A DNA stretch of 64,000 nucleotides from contig JAKULF010000006.1 of the NCBI GenBank assembly GCA_022661535.1, forward strand, positions 124,001 through 188,000. Direction: 5' to 3'. A program made the translations under genes and the position numbers. Origin of the DNA: Eutypa lata (taxonomy: Eukaryota > Ascomycota > Sordariomycetes > Xylariales > Diatrypaceae). Within the stretch, counting starts at the first letter, position 1. Every line of letters begins with the position of its first letter. Under the pieces are notes generated by a model. It had not been told where the DNA came from. It was given only the letters and a program-made list of their open reading frames with translations, and did no database searches. Shown here piece after piece: positions 24,104 through 36,277 of this stretch.

Positions 24104-24573
24104 ACAGACAGACATATATATGGATTTCGGAACGAGAGAGGGTGTCTTCGTAGCATTTTACCTGTAGGGTATCCCATAATGTCTTCTATGACTCCAAAGT
24201 TGATTGGTCTTTTCTTGGTGTTATATGAGGTTGAGTATTTTTTGAGCAGGTTAGCTATCCATACCTTAAGTATATGGATAGCGAAGAGGCATCTAGCATA
24301 ACGGCATATTTTCGAGTGCTTGAACTGTAATGTTTTGGGATGGATGGATCCAAATTTTTTGCATCCAAATTGTTGATGTACTATAGCTCTGTTTGATGCC
24401 TCCAAATTGGGGGTTGAAATGTAACCATATCGAAATAAGTACAGAGAGTTGTTTCGTAAAGCATCTATCCATATCTCCGAACACCGAACTATGCAAAATG
24501 CTGTTTCATTCCTTCGTAAAAAATCCATGCAAGCGTAACGTCTATGTGACCTGAGGTATATCCTTACCGAGCA
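24104..24573. other. Convergent 3' gap with a short hairpin
   Basis: 470 bases between the ends of the SLATT and OPT genes. It holds a perfect 10-bp inverted repeat (24,254-24,282) and repeated TCCAAATT words near 24,347-24,410. A minus-strand frame of about 140 codons covers the gap but has no motif and runs antisense into the SLATT gene, so I do not call it a gene. Confidence 0.5.
24254..24282. repeat. Perfect 10-bp inverted repeat, 9-base loop
   Basis: GCTATCCATA (24,254-24,263) pairs with TATGGATAGC (24,273-24,282). It lies between two convergent 3' ends, where a hairpin could form in either transcript. Confidence 0.7.
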
Positions 24574-27500
24574 TTACCAGGTGTCGGGCCCAAAATGACT
24601 TCCATTCGCCACGGTATTATATGCACATGCTTGCCAATCGCAACCTTGTTTATACACCTCAGTTCCCCACCAGCTGAAATCCTTCATCCAGCCTGGATAG
24701 AGAAATCCAAAGAAGACGACAACAATGCCAAAAGCTAGGCCTGAATCTAATGCCGCACTAAGAGTCATGGTGTACTTAGCCCACCACTCTGTAGCGCGGT
24801 TCTTGACAAGGTAGTTAAACAGATAGCAAACAACAGCCCAAACCGAAAAGTTTAGACCAGTTGCCGGGGGAATCCAACTGAGAGATCCAAAAAGTACTGG
24901 TAAGTTGATCTTTCGGACGATGCTATTCTTTCTCCGGCGACCATAGAGCCATAAAGGGATAGGGGCGATAGCACCGATAAGGAAGCACCAAACCAACGAG
25001 TGGTAAGTTGCGTTTTCCCCAAAAAACTCGGCTGGTCCAACAACGCCCCATAATATAGAACCGTTGAAATGAACTCGGGCAATTGGACAAGTAAAGCCAT
25101 TGATGGCCGCGGAGGTACAGATGCCTGGGACATTGCTGAACATCCAGTTCAAGACCCCTATCTGAGTGAGTGACGAGACAATAGTCGCAACCATTTGAAC
25201 AAGGAACAAAATCCTTGGTGGGATCTTCATGTAGTGCCCTAATTTTAAGTCCGCTGCGAATTTGATTCCTTGAGCGGACGATATATAACCGTATGTGACG
25301 AAAACCATATTGGCCACGGGTCGACCAGGGAAGATAGTGCCACATATCAGTTGGCAAATGAGATAAATGCTACTGTGCTGATTTGTCACAGCCATGACTA
25401 TACCAATGGGGATAAAGAGCACGGCGCAGATCCCCAATGCTAGTATGAGTCCATACCATGGAAGATGGATTGGGTAGCTGACCGCAGTTAATACTATGAA
25501 TTTGTCATCGGGAAGGGGATGATCCTGGTACTCACTATTCAACAACAAAAATGCCCACAGCCGTCATAGACACGAATGTGATCAGATACCATGTGATCGG
25601 TGCATCCTTATACCTCCTCATGAGCCGATTGTGAACATCTTCGTGAGTTAGAAGGCCATCCCCACTAGGGTTCAGTCTATTGGTATCTCCGCTGTTCCCC
25701 TCGAGTGGGGACATTCCCGTACCTTCACCATCAAGGGGCTGATAGGCCGGCTTTCCTTCTTCTCCAGCCTCTTTCAAAGATCGTCTCCACTGCGTCCAGA
25801 TGTCTTTGCCATGCCAACAGGCTGTATGCGTGAGAAGTGAAGCTAACCCAGCAAATTGCAAACCATAGCTGAGGACGTAGGTTATGGGCATAAATACCCT
25901 GCTGTAATTGGAATATGCCTCTCTGTCAAACACGAAGTCTGGAGTGAGAATTCTGCCTACGTCGTAGACTTTCCCGGTGTTGTCAAAGACTGATGCCGAA
26001 AGCATGGGCATATAAGACGAATAGAAAAGGTTGCAATAGTAGCCAATCGGAGCGATGATCCACATGACTATAACTAGGCCACCGATCACATTCATAGCGG
26101 CCCAGAAGGGCGTTAACAGAGGCGAGCCGATGTACGCAATTTGTGCCCAATCGAAAGTCAGCGGGAATAAACCCAGCCCGGAGACAACTCCGAAGAGATT
26201 AGCTACTACCACATTATCTGGAGCAAACCAGGTAATAACGTTGAAGTAGCTAAGTGCCGGCATTAACAAGCCGGGAAGGAAGTAGAAGAGAAAGGCCGAG
26301 AGCCAGATGACGTAGAAAAACTTCCACCTACTGATCCTCCACCCGTTAGCCGGCTTGTTCTCCTCCTTGTGAAGGGTGGTGAACATTGCGGCTGACATTA
26401 GTGTCCCTGGCCAGATCATTCCGCTAGGGCGCACAAGGAATCGCCTCGTAAGCCCAGCGAAGGTATAACCCAGAATTTGGGTTGAGAGCGTAAGTAGCAA
26501 CTGATAGAGTATGCTAGCAGGTTGGTTGTAGAACTGTGTTTGCTCAACAATGACGTCCGTGGCAAAAGCAAACCCAAATGACACGTTACTGCTGACATAG
26601 ACACAACTGTGTTCCTTCTCATTCCAAGATCCTTGGGCAAGCCAGAGACGAAACCGTTGACGTCGATTTCTCACTTTAGGTGAAGAGTCCATCGACATGT
26701 TGGAGCTCGAGTTAGAAGCCCGCACACCGTCTATGAATTCTTCTCGTGGGTCGTCTGGCCGTTTCAGCGCATAGTCCCATATTAGGCCAAGCGGGTGTAC
26801 AAGAAGCAAGGCTATCACAGGCGTAATCGCAACACTGGGGTATCTTAAAGAAAAGAACAAATTGGTAGAAGATCCGATGATGGAGAATAGAACTGATAGG
26901 GTCCACATCCGGGGCGTATTTATGGAGAGAGAGGTATTATCCGTCGGAGAGACAGAAGCCCTAACTTGTGGATATGGTGAGTTATCTGGAGGATCTTCAT
27001 CTGTTATTTGATCGTCATCGTCATCGCCCGACTGTTCGTCGCTAGCTTCCGAGATATTTGATTTTGCGTCCGAGAGCGCATCGTTCGATAAGGGCGTCGT
27101 CTCGGTAAGACCAAATCGTCCCTCAAGACCGGTGGTTGCTGTCGAACCGCCAACTTCCTCGGACAGGCTTCTTCTATGGCTTAAAGACGACGTGCTCGTT
27201 CGAAAGGTGGGAGAACGATGTGTGCTTCCAGACTTGCGACGTCTCGAATAGCCGGCATCTGTACTCGGCCTCGCGGGCTGTTCTGTGGAATCTTCAAAGT
27301 CGTCTTCTTCATCTCCTATTTCGGGATTAATCGGTGCTGCTCCATACGATCCCGTCCCGAATCCTGGAGAAGGACGGATCAAGAGAGGCGCCTTAGACAT
27401 CTTCTTTCTTTTACTATGGGCAGCAACGTTCGAATCCAGCGCGTACCCAGTTTCGTCGAGATGGTCACATTCATAGCTTGCTCCTGGGGGAGGAGAGGAC

Positions 27501-27772
27501 GAAGGGCTCTCTAAGGTCCTTGAAAAGGGAACAGAAGTAGAGGGAGAAGTCAAGGCTGACGATGACTGTTGGGTAATAGCGGGAGCAGGAGAGGTAGTAG
27601 GATTCGGAAAGGTAGTACTATTGGGTAGGACATGGTCGTTGATGGGCGTGGGGTTCCCGCTTTTCGTGTTGGTGGTTATGGGCTGTAGAGGGAAGGTCTG
27701 CTGAGAAGGATGGCGTGGTTGCATAACTATGCAGTAGTAGTCCCTAAGACAAAGCGGCGCCTCGGGAGGCAC
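24574..27772 (-). CDS. OPT-family oligopeptide transporter
   Basis: Exons 27772-25536 and 25477-24574 (58-bp intron) join to 1,046 residues; the junction restores the family segment EYYPIHLPWYGL. The first 290 or so residues are disordered, rich in Ser, Thr, Pro and Asp/Glu. The OPT hallmark KEHSCVYVSSNVSFGFAFATD follows near residue 390, then many hydrophobic helices such as FFYVIWLSAFLFYFLPGLLMP and the conserved GLFPLTFDWAQIAYIGSPL. The family imports tetra- and pentapeptides, glutathione or metal complexes by proton symport at the plasma or vacuolar membrane; the substrate is unknown here. The family is usually about 750-900 residues, so the N-terminal extension is long. Translation may instead begin at Met17 (27,724). 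It is divergent from the cyclo-ligase gene. Confidence 0.93.
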
Positions 27773-27832
27773 CGGCGGAAACGACGTATAAGGAATGGGG
27801 TAAGACAGGTAATGGTACTAGTGGTAATAAAA

Positions 27833-27855
27833 TGAAATAATAATAATAATAATAC
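27833..27855. repeat. (AAT)n microsatellite in the OPT 5' region
   Basis: About six AAT units, 60-85 bases upstream of the OPT start, so probably within its 5' UTR or core promoter. Confidence 0.8.
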
Positions 27856-28594
27856 ACTGGGCTGAAGCTGATAAAGCGAGATGCGGCAAGGGGGGTTACG
27901 GGGGTAAGAGGGGGCCGGTTGGACGGACTGTCCAAAGTTGTCAATCTGAGATGCCGCAGTTACTCGAATTGATGCTCTGATGCTGCAATCAAGCTACCCG
28001 TACATCCACAACATACGTACATATGTACAGGATAAGCATTTGATTTGTCCACATGGGGAAAGGAATACAGGTTGGAGGTAATGATGACGAGGGATTGGAT
28101 GGTTAGTTTGGTGAACCCATTCACAAATGTACTTATCAATAATTCGTCGATTTCGGAATAGGATGTAGTCTTGGGGGTGTAGATGTCACCGTACAGATAG
28201 AGGGTTGCTGGCTGCTGGCTTGGGTGCTGCAGCCTGCTGATCAAATCGAGATTTTTGATCCCCTACTGTAGCTAGCCCTAACGAGAGTAGGGTGATACAT
28301 GTAGGTACCTGATGTGTTTAGCGTTACAGCATGCTACGGTAGGTTACAGTGGGATAATCACTCGCGATCTCTTCGCTATAGTCGGTCTGGTCCCATGGGT
28401 TTATGTAGATGTCCGTAGCTTGTGATGCGGGCCTAATAGTCACCAACTTTTTGTATGTGCGGATGCGCATGTGGCCTGTCACACTGCCTACATGACCCTT
28501 ACTACCTAGTAAGTACCTGCGGGATTATGCACGGAACCCGCTGCACTGGGCATCGCCAATTCCCATTACCTGCCTGTTGGGCATTCCTACTCAT

Positions 28595-28641
28595 TGATTG
28601 ATAAGATTTAGTTATTAGGTTAATCAATATCTTATCAATCA
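28595..28641. repeat. Perfect 13-bp inverted repeat, 21-base spacer
   Basis: TGATTGATAAGAT (28,595-28,607) pairs with ATCTTATCAATCA (28,629-28,641). It lies in the divergent promoter region about 410 bases upstream of the cyclo-ligase start. Each arm contains GATAAG, the GATA-factor core, so it could be a paired GATA site; this is inference. Confidence 0.7.
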
Positions 28642-29054
28642 GTTCTGGCAGGGGGTTGAAAATTACGAATTAACCAATATATGAAAACCTCAGTATACGG
28701 TTAACTGTGCCGACAGCAACTCCAAGGTTACAAGCTAAGGTATACCTACCCACTCATACCTGATTGGGCTCTTCTTGAAAAGGGTTGCTTATTGGAGTCT
28801 ACCTATAACAAAAAAGAACCTTTGGGCCTTACTACAGACTGATTTATCTTCGATCTCGCCTAATGAGTTGGTATTGAGGTTCCCCTCTTAACAACTTGTT
28901 CTCCGAAGTCTGCCCACTTTCCACAATTCACCCGAGCCCGTCGTCTACGAACCGTCACCGCTGTCCCTGAACCCTTGACAATTACTTTACCCTTGTCTAG
29001 GGCGGTTGATCCTGTTACCGTAGCAAGTGGGAAGCTCTAGTGGATTAAAAAAAA

Positions 29055-29881
29055 ATGCAAGAGGAGGCTATCGACATGAACAGCTCTGCGCTTAATATTG
29101 CCAAGACCCAGCTCCGCTCGGTTATGAAGCAGCGGCTAGCCGGTCTTCCCCCTGACTCTATAACAGCACAAAGTATGTACGTCACAAATGATACGGCGAA
29201 TATATTATTAAATAACCGTTCTGTGTTGTAGGTCATAGTGTTTTCGACTCATTATCTAGGTTCAGACCATATGTCGATGCAAAAAGAGTTGCTGTTTATT
29301 TATCGATGCCGGGTGGTGAAATTCAGACAGATCCTATTGTCAGACATGCTCTAGGGTCAGGCAAGCAGGTGTTTGTCCCTTACTTACATAAATCAGGGTT
29401 ATCCCAGGGGGAAGGCCCTACGAGACTCATGGATATGGTGAGTCTGAAGGGAATAGAGGACTACGAGTCTCTACAAAGAGACAAATGGGGTATTCCTAGT
29501 GTCAACGCAGGGACAGTTCACGAGCGACAGCGGAGTGTTGGTGAACTTGACGGGAATATATCCGAAGATATCTCGCTCGACCTTATACTCATGCCTGGGG
29601 TGGCGTTTGATATCGATCCTCAATCCGGAAATATCCGAAGACTAGGTCACGGCAAGGGATTCTACGATTACTTCTTGCACAGATATGCCTTAGCTGCTTC
29701 AGCAGAAGAGACACCCGATCGTCGGCCAACTGTATTACTATATGCCTTAGCTCTAAAAGAACAGCTGCTGCCTCCTGACTCAGGAGAGACTGTCCCTGTT
29801 GGACCTCACGACCAGCCGATAGATGGAGTCTTCCTTGGAGATGGCAAGCTCATAGAGCCTGCCAAGGAGCATACCAACTAA
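29055..29881 (+). CDS. 5-formyltetrahydrofolate cyclo-ligase
   Basis: Exons 29055-29172 and 29232-29881 (59-bp intron, phase 1) give 255 residues. The enzyme converts 5-formyl-THF to 5,10-methenyl-THF using ATP, the only route out of this folate store; it is Fau1 in yeast. Exon 1 supplies the basic N-terminal helix KTQLRSVMKQRLAGLP, whose Lys/Arg belong to the ATP site. Exon 2 has VAVYLSMPGGEIQTDPIV, KQVFVPYL and the folate/ATP-site block LILMPGVAFD...GNIRRLGHGKGFYDYFL near residues 175-210, then a short C-terminal strand with DGVFLGDG. Length and order are normal for the family. The start could be Met8 (29,076), as the first seven residues are not conserved in kind. It converges on SmE, 146 bases downstream. 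Confidence 0.93.
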
Positions 29882-30027
29882 GTGAATACGTTGAAAGCCA
29901 ATCTCCAAGCCTATTTCTCCATCCTCAACAATCGCATAAACCGTGACATTTGGCAATTGTGCATTCTCTTCATGTTTCAAGGCCTTTTCTGAACCGTAAC
30001 GCCATGCTCTTTTGCGCTCTTCTCCCT

Positions 30028-30421
30028 TCATACCGCCTCTTGGATAAGCGAAACATTATCACCCTTGAGCAATATTTGTCCTATCCCATATTAGCCAGAT
30101 TATGTTTATTGTAGGTTACCGGATACGATCTTACCTAAAGATCTTCGCTTCTCTTCTGGGTTTGACTTGGTGATTTGTTTGACTTCGACCGCTTCATCGA
30201 TGACCAGGTTCATAAATTCGTCAAAGCCCTGTAATGTGTGCATTAGCGTATATATCAATGAGTCTCGGTTAAATCCCACACACCCTGATCTTTCCTTCGA
30301 TGCGAATAGCTAGTTGCTCGTACAACCAAATCTTGACAGTGGCATGGCTTTGGAGAAGCTTGAATATAAAATTGATGGGTGGGAGCAAGACCTTTCGGCC
30401 TCCACCGCCACGGCCAGTCAT
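30028..30421 (-). CDS. Spliceosomal Sm protein E (SmE)
   Basis: Three short exons (30421-30284, 30228-30135, 30080-30028) join to 94 residues; introns are 55 and 54 bp. The protein begins MTGRGGGGRKVLLPPINFIF. Sm motif 1 follows (HATVKIWLYEQLAIRIEGKI, then GFDEFMNLVIDEAVEV across intron 1), and Sm motif 2, GQILLKGDNVSLI, comes after intron 2. This is the normal SmE length and order. SmE is one of seven subunits of the ring around the Sm site of U1, U2, U4 and U5 snRNAs and is essential for splicing. Both intron boundaries restore conserved residues exactly. It is divergent from MTR10 (886 bases between starts) and convergent with the cyclo-ligase gene. Confidence 0.95.
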
Positions 30422-31307
30422 TTTGTATTATGAAATGTCGGTCGACCGTAAAACTTGCTTAGCGAAAGGTCGAGATCTTGAGTAGGCGTCGTTGAGAGGA
30501 AACAGGGCGTGGCAGCGGTAAGGAGTTGTTGAAATTGGTTTTGTTTGCTTGAATGTCGGAAGGAAAGTCGGGCAAGGCTGAAATGATAAGATTGGTCAAT
30601 CAACTTGTGTTTAGTAGTATCCACCCATAGATGATGCAGGCAGGCAAGTGTGGCTGGGCAAGCAGGTAGGCAGGCAGGCAGGTACATAGGTTTTCAATCT
30701 GGAACCGGTTCCAGGAAGCAGCTGACCTGTGAAGCGTACAAAGTACAAAGTACCTACATAACTAGCAAGACATGAGCCACTTTTACCCCTCCAAAAAAGC
30801 TCAAACAAGCCACAGAAACCCACATAAAGAAGAGGCGCGATAGTTCTGCTTGCCTGACCTCATAGTTAGCGCCTAGCAACGACCAGTCAATAAATTATTG
30901 CTCGCGCATCACCAACCTTAGACATTCAAGAATACCTGCAATTTCTCAGCCCTTCCCTCATTTTCTACTTCGGAAGCAAAGCCTTCCCAAGATATTAGCC
31001 TTAACCTGAATCTCCAGCTGATCTATATCTAGAGTCGTTGGAGCCAATTCAGTTGCTTCTTCCCTTCCTTTTCCACGGTATCGATTTTCTGCCTAGCCTA
31101 TTCGCCTTCTTCCCCCTCAAAGTCGCATGAGGACAACCCCCCCTAATTAGCACCTAGTTCTACCACTTAGTTACATCTATCATTCTTGCGATCAGTCGAC
31201 GATAGCACCATACTCGTAGCCGTAGCGACAGTTGCTATCCCATCTGCGCATCTATCGACTTTCTTATTTTACGGCTCTTTCACGTGTCACGTCTCGACTT
31301 GCCCATC
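30422..31307. other. Divergent promoter region of SmE and MTR10
   Basis: 886 bases, pyrimidine-rich on the plus strand just ahead of MTR10. It holds a GGCA/GGTA repeat run near 30,640-30,690. No other gene is seen. Confidence 0.5.
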
Positions 31308-34300
31308 ATGGCTACGAACGGAACCCAGCAAGCCTTCACGCCTGATGAGGTATTCCAGGCTATGCAGACCATGAGAGGCTCCGATACGGATAAGAAGAAG
31401 AAGGCGCATGAGTATCTCGAGAGTTTTCAGAAATCGGTCTGTTCTCCGTCTACATTACCGCTTTACATATATACCGGTGGCCTTGGGTTACTAACATAGT
31501 GTCTAGACCATAGCATGGACAACCAGCTTCGAGATGTTACAGTCGCAAGCCGAACCCGATGCGAAGCTCTTTGCTGCGACGACCTTGAAAGGGAAGGTGT
31601 GTCTGTTATTATTACTCCCCTGTGTTCAGGAAGGGCCTAGTCAACTAACTGAAAGGATACGTGTAGATTACCTACGACCTGTCGACACAGGTACCCGTCA
31701 CCGGACTTCCTGCGCTCCGGTCACAGATATTGGCTCTCTTGAAGCAATATGCAGCAGGGCCCAAGCCAATAAGAGTTCAGCTTTGTGTCTGTTTGGCGCA
31801 TCTAGCTATACAGATGAAGGACTGGAAAGATGTTCTTCCTCTCGTCGTTTCCTCGCTCGGCAACGAAGCTGAAAGTCATGCCTGCATATTGGATTTCCTC
31901 AGAGTCTTGCCGGAAGAGGTGACTGAGGGACGAAAAATCACCTTGACAGTATGTGGATCGACACGCATCAACACGACCTCTCCCTTTTCATCCTGCGGCG
32001 GCGCGGCGTGGCGGCACGACAACGATTGGATCGCAATCTAATGCATCATACTATAGGAAGAAGAATTAAGCCAACGAACGTCTGAGCTCCTTGCGGATAA
32101 TGCACCCCAAGTCGTGCAACTTTTAATAACTTACGCCCACTCATCACGTACGTATAGTCCTACGAACCCTCACTCGCACTCTACCCCCCAGCTAATCTAT
32201 CTTCTTTAGCGGCAGCTGCTACGAACCCACAGCTCCTCGAGTGTATCACATCCTGGTTGCGCGAAGTCCCCGTCAACGAGATAGTCAACTCGCCTCTTCT
32301 TAACATCGTCTTCAACGCCCTAGAAAGCGACAGTTCGTTCCAAGCAGCAGCAGACTGTCTTTCGATAATGTTGAAGGAGACAAGTGAGGTGGACGACAAC
32401 GTCGAGACGATTCAAATACTTTTGCCGCGAATCATTGCTCTACGGCCGAAGATTCAGAAGGTGGTCGATGAGGAGGATACTGAAACATACAAGTCTCTAA
32501 CCCGAGTTTTTGCGGATGCAGGCTTATCCTGGGTCGTAGCGATTGCACGCGAAACTGCCCACTTCAGACCTTTAGTCGACATGATCCTTGAGTGTGCCGC
32601 TAGAGACAAGGAGAGAGATGTCATTGAGTACACCTTCGATTTCTGGTACGAGCTCAAGCAGTATATCGTCTTAGAACGGTATATACAAGCCAGGATGGAG
32701 CTAGTGGATATTTACTCGAAACTCGTCGACGTCCTCCTTAAACATCTCGAGTACCCAGAGTCGGAAACTGGGAATGAGCTCGACCTGTTTGATGGAGATC
32801 GGGAAGCGGAAGAGAAATTCCGGGAATTCCGACACCACATGGGCGACACTTTGAAGGATGCATGCGAGGTTATGGGTGTCACCGATTGCCTAACCAAAGT
32901 ATTGGACTCTATCCAGCTCTGGATGCAAATGTACGCCAGTATGGCGAGCGGTACCTCAGTCCCTCATTGGCAAAAGCTGGAGGCACCGTTATTCTCCATG
33001 CGAGCAATGGGCCGCATGGTCAACAAAGACGAGAACATCGTTCTGCCTCAACTGATGCCCTTGTTGGTTCAGATCCCGGGCCACGAGAAGCTTCGTTTCG
33101 CTACGATCATGGTTCTAGGTAGATATACCGAGTGGACCGCTGCCCACCCCGAGTTCCTGGAGCCACAATTCACGTATATTGTCTCGTCCTTCCAGACAGA
33201 CTCTAAGGAAATTATTCGAGCGGCCGCGATGTCGGTGAAGTACTTCTGTACCGACTGTAAACACATCCTGGGACAGCAAGTAGTCCAACTACAACAGTTC
33301 TATAACGAGATCCTAGACAAGCTACCCGAGAGCAGCCAAGAGGAAATCACTGAAGGTGTTGCAAGTGTTGTTGCAGTCCAACCAAAGGCCGATATTTACC
33401 GACTCCTGAAGCTATATTGCGACCCGTTGGTACAAAGACTGATGACAAAAGCGAACAACGCAACTACTGAGGAGGGGAAGCTGGTTGTAGCCGACCACAT
33501 GCAGCTCATCACGCTGTTCATTCAAATCGTCGTAGTTCTACCTCCCGTGGAGCAAGGCGAGGAAGACCCTGCGGTCAAGTATTGGCAAGAAGTATTCCCT
33601 ATCTTAGCTAAGGTGTTAGAAAGCTTTATGGAGTTCATTCCAATCTGTGAGAGGGTTTGCAGATCCTGGAGATTTATGGTCATATCCCACAGGGGAGCCA
33701 TGACACCTCTCTTGCCTGAGATGGCAAATAGGTTAGCGAGCGGATTCGAAGCCTCTAGACAAGGCTGCTTCCTCTGGGTCACAGGGGCGATTCTACGCGA
33801 GTTCTCGGATGATCGCGAGCACGTGGACCAGACCATCACAGAGTACATCTACCAGTTCTTCGAGGCGCAAGCTACCAATGTGCTGCGTTTCCTAAGCGAG
33901 TTGACTCCGCAAGAATTGCCGGATGTTGCTGAGGATTTCTTCCGCCTACTCACCGATGCGCTACTTTACTACCCGCAGAAGCTCATCCCTTCGCAGCTAT
34001 CCTCCCCCATCTTCGAGGCTGCCATTTCTGTCCTTACCTTAGAACAGCGCGAGCCCCTATCGGCTACGCTTCATTATCTCCGTGACCTCCTGGCATGGGG
34101 TAGCCAAAACCCGCCCTCCTCTAACGAACTTTCCCGCCCCGTAATCGAGCATCTAAGTGGACTTGCGAAGCAGCTATTGGAGGCCAAGGGCGAGAAATTG
34201 GTTCAGCGCGTCCTCGCTGGCATGATGATCACATTCCCTCGGGATTGCTTCGCCGACGGCAGCGGCGCCCTCCTCACTCTTTTCGAGATCATGCCTGCTC

Positions 34301-34539
34301 AGACGGTAATCTGGGTGGACCGGACTATGCGCTTGCTCCCCCCTGGCACTGTCACGGCCTCCGAGGTGGATCGTCTCATGGTCAAGATCAAGGAGAAGCT
34401 GGGCGCTAACGACACTCACGACGTCCGGCAGATTCGCTCCATCTTGCAGGACTTCACCAACACATACCGAAGAAGGAATGTGGCGCCAAGGGACGGCCTG
34501 GGCCAACTGGAGGCATCGCGGTTCCGTTTTGCCGGCTAA
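31308..34539 (+). CDS. MTR10: Importin-beta family nuclear import receptor Mtr10 (transportin-3 type)
   Basis: Five exons (31308-31436, 31507-31596, 31667-31948, 32057-32147, 32210-34539) join to 973 residues, almost the length of yeast Mtr10 (972). The N-terminal block reads TPDEVFQAMQTMRG, then DAKLFAATTLKGK followed by ITYDL, which is the importin-beta/exportin N-terminal HEAT module that binds Ran-GTP. RVQLCVCLAHLAIQMKDW and WLREVPVNEI are typical of the Mtr10/transportin-3/importin-13 group, and the rest is alpha-solenoid. Mtr10 brings SR-like mRNA-binding proteins such as Npl3 into the nucleus and in yeast affects tRNA traffic. Introns are 70, 70, 108 and 62 bp, all in the 5' quarter, as is common in fungi. 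Start context is CATCATGG. Confidence 0.95.
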
Positions 34540-36277
34540 AAGCCCTTTACACCTTTGGAGTTGGTATACCGAATGGGATTCTGAAAAATGACTACCTTGA
34601 CTAAAGCCATTCTTCTCATTCGCTTTATCTGCTGAAGTGATCACAGTCGGAATCTCAGGATTAAGTTCGGTAGATGGATCAGTTGCTAGGAGTTTGGACG
34701 GGTTTTTGTGATGGGTGGAGGAGCAACATGGCATGAGACGTTGCATACATCTTTCCCCCAGCTAAGTTGTGTGTGTGTGTGCGCGCGCGTGTGTGTGTGT
34801 GTCTGTGGATGACGATGGTGATGTCATATGTAAAAAGCATAGAGGGAGGGAGTAAGGACGTAATCTGATGACACGAGATAAGCATACGGGGCAGTTGATG
34901 GATGACAGCGATGACGATGACGATGGGCTATCATCAGGGAGGGAAGAACGTGATTGATACCTTTAGCTGTTAAATAGAACACAAATTGTTTTTGGCTCTT
35001 TTTGGCCACTCTCGTTTCGACGGACGACATAATTGGGAATGTACATACATACCTACATATGTACCTAAACTACCTCCCTAAGTTAGGTAATTACTCAGTT
35101 AACCCTTCTAATAAACGTCGATCAAATAAGAGCGTTCGATATATCTCACCCCTTGATTGTGCTTGGATGGTAGATAGTTCACTGCGTACTGTAGAACGGT
35201 CGTATGGAATAGAAGGATAGATACACATCTCGATGCGGTCTCGCCTGTATACCTAGATTAGGTATTTGTTGCGAGTGTCTTCGAAACGAATAATCCATCA
35301 TAGCGTACACAAGTTTCTCCGCCCCTCGTTTCCTAGTTCTCGAGTCTTGCTTCAGTCACCAGTCCTTCCTCCCCCCTTCCGTTTTTGAGCACGTATACCG
35401 ATAACATTCTGATCAAGAAGTATTTTTTTATCATACACCTTGATTTATTACTTCTGCGGAAATCTTTTAAGGTGGGTTATGCGGGCAAATAAATAAGTAC
35501 TTGGACATTATACAGAAATCACTATATATGTAGTTGTCTCGAAAACTTTCGATTCAAACTAGCAGTTCCAAAAAATTGCCGTACACCTTACATACTCACA
35601 AGTAACTAGGGGAATCCCCGGAGCAGATATGTAAGTATATGGTGGTGTGGGACAAGGTAGAGTGAGCAAGAGGTTTTACGCGTTCAGGCGACTGAATATT
35701 GAATTAATATCGGTCTGCCTTCCCCCTTCAACCATTAGAAATATCGTGATTCAGTCAGAATGGAGAGCCTCGCCGCATGACAGTAGTGTTCCTCATAGGG
35801 CAAAGACTATCATACCCCCTTCCTAGCCATTGGGGTCGTTATGCTTGCAAGTAGGGTGAAGTCTAGAGCGGTATCATGCTTCAGGGAGCTTTGAAGGGAC
35901 GCGAAATATCAATATGCATTCTCCTATATCAACTGTAGTCACCTGAAACTAGACAGACCCCTTCTTATGTGGAATATCTTTTAGGTAATTGCACTAATCA
36001 GCATCGAAAACATAAAATCACCTCAGGAATTTTGTCATAACATCAAATCAAATCATCCTAGCTACAAGCAGCCTGGATGGGTAACATCCAGTAAAAAGTT
36101 CCACTTCCCCGGCGCTATCTTAGTGTCTCTGTCCACGCCTATCATCGACTTATCATCGACCTTAGAAAGCATTGTTCCGTGAACGTTAGCCGTGCAGAAA
36201 CAATGCGCCGAACCTTCTTCATGATATTTGCCAATAACGGCATGATATCGTAGTCTATAAGAGCGGGAAGAGGCTTT
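34540..36277. other. Convergent gap between MTR10 and eEF2
   Basis: 1.74 kb of 3' flank for both genes. It contains an alternating purine-pyrimidine run at 34,768-34,802 and a short ACATACATACCTACATATGTACC block near 35,043. No coding signal was found. Confidence 0.5.
34768..34802. repeat. (GT)n(GC)n(GT)n alternating run
   Basis: About 35 bases of strictly alternating purine and pyrimidine: GT repeats, then GCGCGCGC, then GT repeats. Such tracts favour left-handed Z-DNA under negative supercoiling. It lies about 230 bases after the MTR10 stop. Confidence 0.85.

Larger units (their letters stand above)
27773..29054. other. Divergent intergenic region (OPT / cyclo-ligase)
   Basis: 1.28 kb with no gene. 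It includes an (AAT)n run near 27,833-27,855 just upstream of the OPT start and a perfect 13-bp inverted repeat at 28,595-28,641. Confidence 0.5.

Noticed and set aside
24104..24528. Minus-strand open frame of about 140 codons between the SLATT and OPT genes
   Set aside because: No recognisable family; it continues antisense into the SLATT exon and lies in a normal convergent 3' gap.
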